From positions 1-64,000 of the forward strand of contig JAQFWX010000008.1 in assembly GCA_027605045.1 (NCBI GenBank): a stretch of DNA of 64,000 nucleotides. Direction: 5' to 3'. The position numbers and the translations under genes are program-made. The notes under the pieces are model-generated. The model did no database searches and was not told where the DNA came from. It was given only the letters and a program-made list of their open reading frames with translations. This DNA is from Phallus indusiatus (lineage: Eukaryota > Basidiomycota > Agaricomycetes > Phallales > Phallaceae). Positions 10,835 through 22,529 of the stretch are shown here, one piece after another. The stretch's first letter is position 1, and every line of letters starts with the position of its first letter.

Positions 10835-12044
10835 TTAAAATCATCTCCACAATTTGAATCTCCAAACGCCTTTTCTTTTTGCCTTCATTTGCCATTCAAA
10901 ACTTCTGTATACTTTATTTTTTTTTCTAATTCTTCTTTTTCCCATAAACACAGATAAACCCACGACGGTGAATTTCCCAATTGAAAGAAGGACCAATGAC
11001 GACGACGCGACAACAGAAAAAAGGGTTGTTTGATTCTTTATCCCAGGGCCTTTTTTCCCTATTCTCCGATACGGGGAACACATCCAACTTTTGATTCGCG
11101 GAGTCAAAAAAGTTTTTGATTTCTCTTCAAACGAGAAAGACCCTAATGAAGCCCCGTGATTCGGTGAAATTCAAATGACATATCAAGGTCATTGCTCACA
11201 TCGTGAGCCGTGAAATTTTCTTAATTTATTCGATTGACACCGGGCTGGTTTTTTGTTTTTCCCTTTTCAATAATTGCCGATCGGCTTTTTCATGTTTTTT
11301 TACTATATACTCTCGCTACCTCCCCACTTAGTACTTTTAATTCTCATGATACCCCGGATCTGGTCATTTCTTTTCACCGACGCTTATGCTTATATCTGCC
11401 ACGATGGTCAGATCCGAACTCGTGGACTCCAACAAAATCCACGGGCACGTTTTTCTCTCTCTGCATGTGTATGTGTGTGTGCCTTGCACTTGACCAGAAA
11501 GAGATCCGAACTTGCGGATCTTGTCTCTTGATTGTCCTATCGACGTCAACGTAGTTTCAGCACGAGACTTCTGACATTCTATGGTCCCTTTCGATTGTTT
11601 GGTTGGTTTTTTTTGGAAGCCTTGGCAGTTTTAATTGGTGGAATGTAGTGGGCACTACGATTTCCCGAGTTCTTTTTATTGGATTCCTTTGAAAAATAAT
11701 TTTTCCTAAAAGGCTGATATTCCCACCTCATTGCCTGGAATTCCCCACTCTATGTATTGTACTTGTGAATATCTATTTTCTCTTCTACTTATTTTGTTTA
11801 TTTCGCTGTCCTGGTAATTTCTTTTGCTGTACACTTCTGTATACATATGCAACTCGTTGCGTTGGCCATTGTTATTAATACATTACTGCTTTCCGGGTTA
11901 TTTTATTCTCCTTTATAAATATAATATAACTCTGAAACACAGGCATAAATGAAATTGAAAGCAATGTCTGCCGGTTCTTCCCCGGCTAGTGTTCACAGAA
12001 TCACAAGAGCGCTCATATGGATTAGGTTCGCCCAATCACGAGCA
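10835..12044. other. Intergenic, no gene seen
   Basis: About 1.2 kb of AT-rich sequence with T-runs separates the F-box gene from the NmrA cluster. It presumably holds the 3' ends of two convergent genes (plus-strand F-box, minus-strand NmrA-like). No RNA gene or repeat is recognised. Confidence 0.5.
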
Positions 12045-12150
12045 AGAACGTCTTTAGCACGCATATATATGCAATAAAATGATAAATCTACATACGTAGA
12101 ACCGCCAAAAACGAATTACATTTGTTATGAACGAAAGGAAAATTAAAAAT

Positions 12151-13363
12151 CTATTTATTTCTGGAAGGATAAACAATATCAGAACCACCTCCATAAAACT
12201 CCTTTGCGAACTCTTCCAAATTGGAGGGTTTGAAACTATCGGGATACAGCGCGCGGGCATCTAGATATCCCAGTTTCTTCGCTACTTCAACTGTATTTTC
12301 GCCATCTACGAACATAATGTGATGAGCAACGTGCGTGGTTTCCATTCCGAGAGTTACACGGGACGGAGCGAGCTCATAATTCTTTTGAGCTTCTTCGAGT
12401 CGGTTGAAATATTCTTCAGCAGTAATCTATCAGTAATAATGCGATATGATATATATAGAGTGTGTGTGAGTCACTCGTGCACGAAAACGGTCGTCGTCGT
12501 AAGACTTACGAAAACCCTCTTAGAGCGCATAGTTTTCCCTTCTTTCGAAACTTTTTCAGCAACATCGTAAACATCATTCAAAGAAACTTCATCTCCACAG
12601 CCAAACACCTCTTGATTGAGTGTTCGAGGGTCGTCGAGCACGAGTGCGACTAAGCGGCCTATATCAGCGCGACAAGTGACCGCGGTTTTGACATCCCCAG
12701 TCCCAATAAACCAATACGAGCGTTCAGCTAAAAAGCCTTGATCTGAAGATGGGTATGGAAGGATGAGATCCATCCACCACCCAACATTGATGTATGTGTA
12801 AGGAAGGTTGAGTTGCTCTACGAGTGTGCGTATTTCAATTTGCTATCAAGTTTAAGGTGAATGAACATTTCAATCCGGTCTTAGAAGTAAGTTACCTTCT
12901 TCAAAACCGAACTTCTCCTTGCAATATCACCCTTTAAATGAACAATCGCAAATTCAGAGGGAACGACACGTTTGATACTCTTACACCTCGATGCCGCCAC
13001 AAGAATCTTCTTCTGAGTGTCGATAATAAGACTTGACACCATAATAATGAGTATTTCTATCCCTTCAAGAACTCGGATTTCAAGTTCCTCTACGCTGTCT
13101 TCGATTATATCTCCCGATCGGATATGAGCTCCTTGCTGTTTAAGCTGCAAAATTCGAGGTTTGTTTTCTGATCCTGGACGACATAGCAGGATGACATTCT
13201 AAAGGAGCATTATCAAAACGCTAAATCAGTAATGGCCCTAATTCAGAAAAAGGGAACGTACAAATTTGCCAGACTCAAGTAGGGCAGATGAAACCGGAAA
13301 TCCAGTATTACCACTACTCCCAACCACTAACACAGTAGGTTTCAGGTTGGATGAAGAAGACAT
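12151..13363 (-). CDS. NmrA-like / isoflavone-reductase-like NAD(P)-binding protein
   Basis: Four exons on the minus strand (13363-13262, 13198-12896, 12842-12510, 12426-12151) join in phase to give 337 residues. The N-terminus has a Rossmann nucleotide-binding motif Gly-Ser-Ser-Gly-Asn-Thr-Gly (GxxGxxG, about residues 15-21). Later come Val-Val-Pro-Ser-Glu-Phe and Tyr-Thr-Tyr-Ile-Asn-Val-Gly-Trp-Trp, typical of the PCBER/isoflavone-reductase branch of atypical short-chain dehydrogenases. It is probably a cytosolic NAD(P)H-dependent reductase or redox sensor; the substrate cannot be told. The frame is intact, unlike its downstream duplicate, so this is likely the functional copy. Confidence 0.88.
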
Positions 13364-13865
13364 CAATGAGATTATTTGTTGAGTTTCATCTTTCGTTGCA
13401 CCTCCCTTTTATACACTCAGATAGCACAAAGATATCCGATGATGCCTTGACCCCAGAAGCTGTGACGTCAACTGAGATCAAATGGCATGTCTCCCAGTGC
13501 CGTCGGTCGACGCGTCACCCTCACCGCTCAATCCTACATGTTCTTTTTTTTCTACTATAACCATATTAATATCAATAAGGAAATTGTGGAATTACAGCGA
13601 TCAATAAATCAATCAATCTCCCAGGCCAAGTCTGTTCGCTTACTCTTTTTAAACGATACAGCTTACAGGCACTTTCCTTTTTAGTCCAGTGTTGCACATT
13701 TTGGGTAAAAACGTCGGGAAACCCGAACAATTCGGGTCTCGAGTCCGTTCGAGGTGATGTCATGTTTCACGGTTTTGACACATCAAGTTTAGGTCATATT
13801 CACATGCACAAAGTACAAGGTAGTATAATACATAGCGAGTGCTTAAACTTTGAAAGATTTTTAGT

Positions 13866-14140
13866 ACGGTATTCCATTTTCTGCGAGTGCATTTCCGAGG
13901 AAAACGCACAAATCAAATCGCTTTCAAAAAGATTAAGAAATTCTGCGTTTCTCCATTGAGTTGCGATTTCCAGAAATCACCATGTCGGGAGAACAGATGA
14001 AATCCCGCAAAAATTCTATATACGATTTGACAAAAGCCCAGACTTCAAAATAAAATTCTATCACTCTCAAAGGCTTTCTAAAAATCACAAAGGAACAGTC
14101 CGAGCAGCAGCCTCTGGTTCTTGACGACATAGGCTATGTG
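13866..14140 (-). pseudogene. Truncated 3' end of an F-box gene
   Basis: The minus strand carries a degraded copy of the last roughly 95 codons of the F-box gene at 15788-17570, including the stretch Phe-Leu-Arg-Asp-Phe-Ile-Cys-Ser-Pro-Asp. An internal deletion of about 20 bases and frame breaks are present, and there is no F-box. It was carried along in the tandem duplication as a fragment and is not expected to be expressed. Confidence 0.8.
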
Positions 14141-14271
14141 TTTGCGAAAATGACGAGCAAGAGCGTCTCTACTATCCAGCATGCATATATATGCAATCAA
14201 ATAATAAATATGCATACATAGAACCACCAAAAACGAATCACATTTGTCATAAAGGAAGAAAAATCAAAAAT

Positions 14272-15492
14272 CTAATCGTTTCTGGAAGGATAAAAAATAT
14301 CAGATCCGCCTCCATAAAATTCCTTTGCGAACTCTTCCAAATTGGAAGGTTTGAAACTATCGGGATACAACGCGCGGGCATCTAAATATCCCAATTTCTT
14401 CGCTACTTCAACTGTACTTTCGCCATCCACGAAAACAATGTGATGAACAACGTGCATGGTTTCTATTCTGAGCTTACACGGGACGGAGCGAGCTCATAAT
14501 TCTTTTGAGCTTCTTCAAGTCTGTTGAAACATTCTTCAGCAGTAATCTATCAGTAATAAAATGGTATAGTTAATATATAAAAGTGAGTCGTCCACACAAA
14601 CACAATCCTCGTCGTAGAACTTACGAAAACCCTCTTAGATCGCATAGTTTTTCCTTCCTTCGAAATCTTTTCCGCAACATCGTAAACATCATTCAAACAG
14701 ACTTCATCCCCACAGCCAAACACCTCTTGATTGAGTGTTCGAGGGTCGTCGAGCACGAGTGCAACTAAACGACTACTATATCTGCACGACAAGTGACCGC
14801 TGTTTTGATGTCTCCAGTCCCGATAAACAAGTACGAACGTTCGGCTAAGGAGCTTTGGTCCGAAGATGGATATGGAAGGATGAGATCCATCCACCAGCCG
14901 ACGTTGATGTATGTATAAGGAAGGTTGAGTTGTTCTACGAGTGTGCGTATTTCAACTTTCTACTAAGTTCAATAAGGTGAATGAACCTTTCCCGTCCCTA
15001 GGAGTCATATAAAGAGGGAAGCTAACCTTCTTAAAAAGAGCTTCTCTTTGCAATATCACCCTTTAAATGAACAATCGCAAACTCAGAAGGAATGACGCGT
15101 TTGATACTCTTACTCCTCGATGCTGCCACAAGAATCTTCTTCTGTGTGTCGATAATCAGACTTGACACCATAATAATGAGTATTTCTATCCCATCAAGAG
15201 CTCGGCTTTCAAGTTCTTCTACACTGTCTTCAATTATATCTCCCGATCGGATATGAGCTCCTTTCTGTTTAAGCTGCAAAATTCGAGGCTTGTTTTCTGA
15301 TCCTGGACGGCATAGCAGAATGATATTCTGAAGAAAGTATTTATCAAAAGCTAAACTAGTACCGAATCCGAGGAAGAAAAAGAAACGTACAAATTTTCCA
15401 GATTCAAGTAGGGCAGATGAAACCGGAAAACCAGCATTGCCACTACTTCCGACCACTAGCACAGTCGGTTTCAAATTGAATGAAGAAGACAT
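14272..15492 (-). pseudogene. NmrA-like gene, decayed duplicate
   Basis: Second copy of the gene at 12151-13363, with the same four-exon layout (exon 1 at 15492-15391, exon 2 starting 15327, stop at 14272). Three independent indels against the intact copy are visible. Two bases are missing at the end of exon 2 (about 15035), giving an immediate TAA. Two bases are inserted in exon 3 (about 14770). One base is lost in exon 4 (about 14476), with a TAG next to it. The Rossmann motif survives as Gly-Ser-Ser-Gly-Asn-Ala-Gly. Three separate lesions make an assembly error an unlikely explanation; this is a genuine pseudogene. Confidence 0.88.
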
Positions 15493-15787
15493 TGGAGATT
15501 ATTTATTGGATATTTTTTTTGTTGCACCTTCCTTTATACACTCATACAACACATGGACAGACGCCTTGACCTCCGGTAGTTTCGACATCAACTAACATCA
15601 AATGGCAGGTACAGTCACAACTTGAAGCGTCGAGAAACCCGAGAAATCGGGCCTCAAATCCGCTCGAGGTGATGTCATGTTTCACGGCTTTGACACATCA
15701 AGTTTAGGTCATACTAATTCACATGTATATTGGATCAAATACAAGGTATAATACATAGCAAGAAGTACTGAAAATTTAAAACATTTT

Positions 15788-17570
15788 CTAGTACGGTATT
15801 CCATTTTCTGTGAGTGTATTTTTGAGGAAAATGCACAAATCGAATTCGCTTTTAAAACGATCCAGAAATTCAATCTTGTACTCCGGAATTCTACGTTTCT
15901 CTATCGAGTTGCGATTATCAAGAATCATCATGTCAGGAGAGCAGATGAAATCTCGCAAAAATTCCGTATACGATTTGACAAAACCCCAGATTTCGCTATA
16001 AAATCCTGTCACTTTCAAAGGCTTTCTACAGATCACAGAAAGGAACAGTCCGAGCAACAACCTCTGGTCCTTGACGACATACGTATTTGCGAAATGAATC
16101 TCGCGGAGGCATGGAAAGAGGATCTTTGGGTTAATCCGATATGGCGTAACAACAGGTATCGTCGACAGTCCGTGGAACCGCAAACCAAGTTTCCCCAGAT
16201 TTGGACAATGCTCCGCAAGAACTAGTAAATCTCGGAATTCAAAACCTTTATCCGTAAATATAACCAAGCTTTTCCATGTTGACCGATTTTTCGCCAGTTT
16301 GTGTAGATTTGCAGACGTCATTGAAACTTTCCAGGAATAAACCTCAAGCGTGGTTAAATTTTTGCATTTCAAAATCTTCTGAACGACTTTCCAGTCAACC
16401 GTCTCCTCCGAGGTCAGCGCTATAGTTCTTTCTGAGCCGATGATGAGAGTTTGTAGAGAAGGGACCGAACATGCAAGTACGTCCGCCAGTGATCCCGGAT
16501 TGCGAGTTTCATAACCAGGTACAGCGGGATTGAGAGCCAAATATGTTAAACATGGGAATTTGAAAGCATTAAAGAGGTTCATAGCTTTGAGCGGGTATTC
16601 CATCGGAACGTCTTGACAAGTGAAAGATTTCCAAAGGGATGTGTTTTCGGGTCGACGAGGAGGTTCTTTGTTGAGCTCCCTGGCAGGGTAAGCCTCAGAG
16701 GAGAAGAAGCCATCGACTTCATAAGGGTTAGTAAGCGTATGTACGATATGCAACTTGGGCATTTTAAGCAGTTCTTCCACAAGATAGTTTTTAGCCATAA
16801 AACCAGGGATATACAAAGCATTGAGATCCTGAAGTGAGCAAATCATAAATGTTGTGTACACTTCACTTTTGTAATCCGCATCCCAAGGTGCGTCTATCCT
16901 CAGGACTTGTATGAATGGTGCCCGCTGAGATAAAGACGATCCAAATGTCTCCATCGCGTTAGGATTGAACGAAGAGACTGTGACAATCCAAAGTTGCCGG
17001 AGACTGCGTGATAACAGATAATCCACGTCCCAGGACTCATCCTTTTCTGACAGCACTGTCCATTTTAAACAGCGTAATCCGGGAAATAAACACCGAGAAT
17101 TTCCGGTTAAAGCTCGGAAGTGCTTTTGGGCCTTCTTCAATGCACGCTTATCGTCTGTGGTTGCGTAAACTGTGCGGACTGAAGTACAGCACAACACGAA
17201 GCGCTCTTCCGCTCTCTTTTGCACAACATCATCGAGTTCCTATATGTTGTACAAACATGAAAACCTGATAGTATCAAATGGCGAAGGAGAAACGCACGAG
17301 TGTTTGTTGCTCAACAGTCGCGGAAAGCAAGTCAAGGGCTCGTCGTAACGAAGTTTCTTGCCATAGCAGTCTGGTGGCTGCGAAGTTACACGTTGTATTC
17401 ACGAGCCCAAAGCTTTTCAAATCCTCCTTGGACAGGAATCCTGATACGGCAGTCGCAATACGACCAATGTCGAGAATATTTTGCATCACGTGGGGTGGGA
17501 CAAATTTGGAATTTAGAAAAAATCGCTTTGAGTAGGGGAGAGAATCTGAGAACGAGGAAAGGGATCGCAA
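15788..17570 (-). CDS. F-box / leucine-rich protein
   Basis: Two exons on the minus strand. Exon 1 is 17570-17298 (or starts at the Met at 17486), exon 2 is 17239-15788. The 58-nt intron (GTGCG...TAG) joins in phase 0, giving up to 574 residues. The F-box lies in exon 1 (Ile-Ala-Thr-Ala-Val-Ser-Gly-Phe-Leu-Ser-Lys-Glu-Asp-Leu, then Leu-Val-Asn-Thr-Thr-Cys-Asn), followed by irregular LRR segments. It is probably an SCF ubiquitin-ligase adaptor. Its 3' end is duplicated as a fragment at 13866-14140, and eroded relatives lie at 17.9-19.5 kb, so it belongs to a locally expanding family. Confidence 0.82.
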
Positions 17571-17899
17571 GACATATATATGAACAGACGTTTGTGTCCA
17601 CAGATTATTTAGGTTCGGTATGGACTCCGCTCAAGTGGCAATCGGCTAAAGTCCATGGAATGTCCTTTAAGTAGGCGTGTGTCCAACAAAAGAAAAATCC
17701 GGAGGCAATTGGTTTGTTAAATACATAGCTTCGTGATGTTCCTTAATATTTCAATAAAGAATCAAGTGGAGATCGAATGGGATGCTATTGCTCACCGGGT
17801 TCATTATTTGAGCTTAAAACGAGTTGGGTTGAGATTCGAGAAGCTTCAAGGAATCTACGATTTCAAGTTTTCAACAAATCCAAGACAAATCTCTTGATA

Positions 17900-19530
17900 G
17901 AGACTAAGAGGGAAATAAGGAGACCGAGATACATTGGACCAGCACATAACCATGAGAGAACGGGGATAAAAGACCAGAACGGAAGAGTCTCACAATGATA
18001 GGGTATTGGCTGATATTGGAGACACTCAGACTCTGTACACAATCCGAGGTCACGCAGTCACACCGGCAACTGCCATTCATGTCAGAGATGAACATAAAAT
18101 TTTATTGTCGAATGGTTTCGATATAGATATCACGATGGTGTTTCTATATGTAGACACGTTAGAGGGAGATATACTTTGGAGCAATTGAAACTAGAGAGAA
18201 GGAGAAAACATCGCTCATCGACAGTACTCAAAAACGCTAAGACTCAATTGAGGATTGCGAGAAACTCGAAGAGCTTTAGGTGCGGACAGTTTCCGAACAC
18301 CAGCGTCTCTTCGCGTTGGAAAGAAGTCACCGGCAAGATGACAACCCTAACCCAAGCGGCTTTCACTCAATTCTAATTCAGTTATTGCAATACGCCAAGA
18401 ATGAATCTTGAAGCTGACAAGATTTTGGCACGTCAAAAATGGGGAGATGGTGCTCCATGCAACGTGCGAGATTTTCGTTATGGACTCGGACCAGGATGAC
18501 TTGGGACCAACAATAAGAGTTTCCAAGAATGACGCCGATTTCGCGAGGGCATTAATTAGTCGACTGAATACACCGGGGTTTTTGTCACCTAGTACACGTA
18601 CAATCTGCAGGTGCGTGAGAAAGGGAAACTTGTGAAACTCGAAGTTTGAAGGGAAGATCGCTCGGATGGTAGAATTAAAACAGCGTCAGACCTAAGTCGG
18701 CAGATCGGGCAGGTGGTGAAAGAGTCTTCTTTCCTGAGTTTTCCAGGACTCATGCCGATTAATTCGAAATCATCATCATGTGTTGCACTTGATGGGTATG
18801 ACCGTTAGGGTATAAAATTTGGGAAGGTCACCCAACGTCTCCAGTAAAGGACCCGTGATAATTGCATCGGGAATGGTCAAAGCCTTCAGGTCTGAAGAAG
18901 AGGGATTGAGGCAGGTAAAATATTCGTATGAAAATCTGGGATAAACCCTGGAACATTGAATCGATATGGATCCTCGAAAGTCCGGGGGACAACAAAGGGG
19001 ATTCACTTTCCAGTCACCAAATTGAACGGCACTTCGTACCTCTCCATATCAAAGAGAACAAGTTCGGAAAAGATATAAAGACTCTAGATAATTGGACTTT
19101 GCCGCCATTTCGAGTTCCCTGTGATACTTAACTGATTGAGTGCACAAACGGAATCGCTTCACAGCTTCGTCCCGGAAACTACATAAACAAATTGAGCAAC
19201 GCACATTATGGAATAGATAATGATGGGAAACGCACTAACTTGTCGCCACCGGGGCTTTCAATCAAAGCCAAAAACTCGTCACTGGCTTTATCGACCACAG
19301 CCTTTCCCAGAAAACTGGAAGACCTGAGTAACTGCAAGTTTTATGACGAACGAAAAGCTCAGCATGTCTTTCTGGGCTGCTGTAAAGATGATTCGCGATG
19401 CGATCCGTTATGACTTGGTTTCGAAAGATGTTAAGCATGCCAGTAAAAGTGTAGACGTTTAGTTTCAAAGGATGTTCGTTCTGGTATTTCCAGAATCGTT
19501 TTATAAGCAGATCCAATTGGATCTGCAAGG
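17900..19530 (-). pseudogene. Eroded F-box/LRR relatives
   Basis: Translated minus-strand blocks align with the intact F-box gene next door but are broken by stops and frame changes. Bases 18370-18650 encode a stretch resembling its Lys-Phe-Pro-x-Leu-Thr...Asn-Pro-Gly...Thr-Leu-Ile-x-Gly region. Bases 18780-18930 resemble its Asp-Leu-x-Ala-Leu-x-Ile-Pro...Leu-Pro-Lys block. A block at 19262-19528 may be an N-terminal remnant. No usable start or continuous frame remains. I cannot tell whether this is one or two former genes. Confidence 0.65.
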
Positions 19531-22529
19531 AGGATCCTCACCACCAAAAGGGCGGATTGTTGTCAGAAGTGTGGACGAACAAGACCAGCAAAAAAAGCCT
19601 GTTTCCCTGAATGTATCAGACAATAACCTCACCGAAGATTTTGAGACAAGAGGAAATTGGGACAAAGTTCTTAATTTAATAATGAAGAAAGCTTTGTGAA
19701 ATTCAGATTTCACGAATGATTTCGGACGGCACGCAAGATCTGAACTATATGTCGTCAAACTGGATAGCAAAAAAAAGGTTTGAATTCACCTTATACTTCA
19801 AAGCCATTACATCATAATCTACGACCCATATATCAAGTATCATATATGACGTCAATATGAATTGTCATGCGGAGAATACTAGGGCCATATTCAGGACGAA
19901 GGGCTATATTCATTTTGATTCCCAAATATCAAGTTAGCTCTGATTCCAGAGCTGAGGCAAATCCCAGACAATGTAACAATTCTACTCTGCATGCAGATCT
20001 GCAAAATAGGTCCACAGGAGGTTTTATGCCAGAAAAGAGTGCTTTTGTTCAGACAGTAAAGAATTTGGTGATCTTTGAGCTGAGTTCCTCACGCAGCCAT
20101 TCAAACTCAGCGCGGCAGGTGCCAGGCGCTCTTCTCTTCGGAGCCGCCACTCGTTTACGTTTACAACTTTGCACGAACAATCAATCCAGCAAATGGAGAG
20201 TAAGATGTTCTAAACCTGACAATCAAAATTCCCCAAGTCAACTCATAATTGACTAACCTGGACAGAACTTCCATTCAGCAACCCTAATCCCTGAACGTTA
20301 CATAATTTTCGAATCGGAACATTCAAAATAGGATTCGAAGAATTCCCTCACCAACAACGCACAGTGTTGTCCTCGCAGATTTTTAAATGCCTTGATTATC
20401 AGGTGATTGTGAAGGAAGATAACGGAACGAAATCAACGATTGAATAATGTCTCACGTTTCTCAAAATTTCAAAGTTGCATATATCGTTTGACATCGGGCC
20501 TTTCGAGTTTGCGACTTGCGACTCTGGCAGTTGCGCCACATGATGACCATAAGAAACTAAAAAAAAACACCCTTTACGGCCCTTTGAACCGACCGCGAAA
20601 AAAATTCCCCATGTGTAAGGTGATAGATCCTCTTTCTCTCTTGATATTAAAAAATGCTTCCTTTTTTTCTATAACCCATAATTCAGGTGAGCGGTGAGAT
20701 TGATCATTCGTTGAAGCGGATGCGGCCAGACCATTACTGTTTTGAGTTTTGGCACTACATACACAATTCCAATCACTCCGACCTCATCGATAATACCACG
20801 GTCACTGCATTTCAGAGGGAACAAAAAACAGCGGGGAATAGTCATGAATTGCGTTGGAGGAGGGGAAAGTCTTGGACTCCCATTCAAGACGCATGCGTAA
20901 AGTGACTCCCAGTCGAGTATCAAGTTACTCGTTTAGCCCTAAATCAACTTTCTATATTTTGTTCTTTATCATAAAAAACTTAGATTGCCGTATCATACTA
21001 TCAACTGATCCTTGATCTTCTTATCTACACGCTTCAAGGAAAAAAGGAGGGAAAGGGGAAAAATCTCCGAGTCCGAATTCGCACATCATTGACACTGATT
21101 CACAGATCGTAAAATTTGCAGATAAGATATTGCGTCCTCCGGGGTAATACCTCAATAGTTGAACCGTCAACAGGAGGAAACCTAAAGGACGCGGTACGCG
21201 ACGTACCTACGTGATGCAACGAAGCAACGCACAAAACATGGGTATCCAAGTTCTCTTGCGATTGCAATGCAATGTGTTACTATCTCGGGAAATGTTTTTT
21301 TCTCCTTCTGTGCATCTTGCAGAAAGGAATCAAAAAGAGGAAGAAGAAGAAAAAACACACGAGTTATTGCCAGTGAGAGCCGACCTCGGAGATTGATATG
21401 GTGATTGATACAAACATACAGAAAAAAAAACATCCTGCATGTATGCACGTCACTTGCCTTTATGGTGCGTGCGCGCCATGGCTATACCTAGTCAGCCACT
21501 TGTACTGTATTATAATAGCCGTGGCGTAATAAACATTTGCCAACGGGTAAATAAATAATATCAATGGACGATAATCACAGGACATTGCTTAAAACGACTG
21601 GTATCAACGTGTTAACCACACTACCTATTACATCCGAAGATATCCGGCAAACGAAAAGTAAAAAACGGCATTAAAAAACTAGGCTATTAGAATGAATTCA
21701 AAAACGATGTAGAAATGGAAAAAAGGCGAAAGCATAACGACACTAAAGAAGGAAGGAAGGATGGAAGGAGAAAGGGTGTAGTGTGTAAAAAAGGGTGCAT
21801 TAACGAAATTAAAAAAAAGGAAGTGAATATGAAAGTAATTACATAGCGAACCAATAATCATGGAATAAAATGTGATTAACATGCTATTAGGAGTTCTTTT
21901 TGGGGGGGTAAGGAACAAGGCAACAACAGCACAAAGCGGTATACAGACAAACAATGAACAAAACGACGATATAATAGAACTAAAAGCGATGATGTGGGTG
22001 TAGAATAAATCTTTCAGAGGGAAGACAATTCCAATAAAACGAAACCATGACCATGATAGACAGAGAAGGGAGTCGAAAAGGAAGAGAAGGAGAAAAAAAC
22101 GCAAAAACGCAAACACATTGAACACAAACACAAACACGATTTGAGAGTTATAATCGAAATTAGAAGGCAGCAGTAAGATGAAGAACGAAGATTTGATATT
22201 AGCAGTGGGAAGCGAGAAGGCAAGCAAAGGGAAAAAAAAAGATCGAAAGGAACACAAAAATTAAACAGCTATAGCTAAAACTAGAAGCGAAAGGCGGAGT
22301 TGCTTATGATCAAAGAGAGAAAAAAAATTTTTCAAACCGCCTGTCCATACAAGCCGGATTGAAAAAAAAAATGACCACCAAGCCAACCAACAATGAAAAG
22401 GAAAAAAAACCACACTAAAGCGTCATATGCCAAAGAAAAAGAAGAAACGGTTGAAAAAAAATAATGATCCCACTTATAACAAGAATACCACCATCATGCT
22501 TGATTGTATTCATCCTCTCATTCCTCTCC
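19531..22529. other. Intergenic, no gene seen
   Basis: The first part (to about 20450) may include more F-box debris, but I could not align it convincingly. From about 21650 to 22450 the plus strand is strongly purine-rich (GA/A runs), as expected for the 3' flank of the minus-strand GATA gene. No RNA gene recognised. Confidence 0.45.

Larger units (their letters stand above)
12045..16080. repeat. Tandem duplication, two units of about 2 kb
   Basis: Unit 1 (about 12045-14140) and unit 2 (about 14150-16080) are homologous along their length: shared 3' flank, all four NmrA exons and introns, shared upstream spacer (13740-13825 against 15655-15750), and the last roughly 290 bases of an F-box gene (13866-14140 against 15788-16080). 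Beyond the ACGACATA at about 14131 and 16080 the two copies diverge. This places one breakpoint inside the F-box gene. Confidence 0.85.

Noticed and set aside
21679..22257. Minus-strand open frame of 192 codons with many Phe/Leu
   Set aside because: The purine-rich plus strand opens the opposite frame; the apparent membrane protein is a composition effect, likely 3' flank of the GATA gene.
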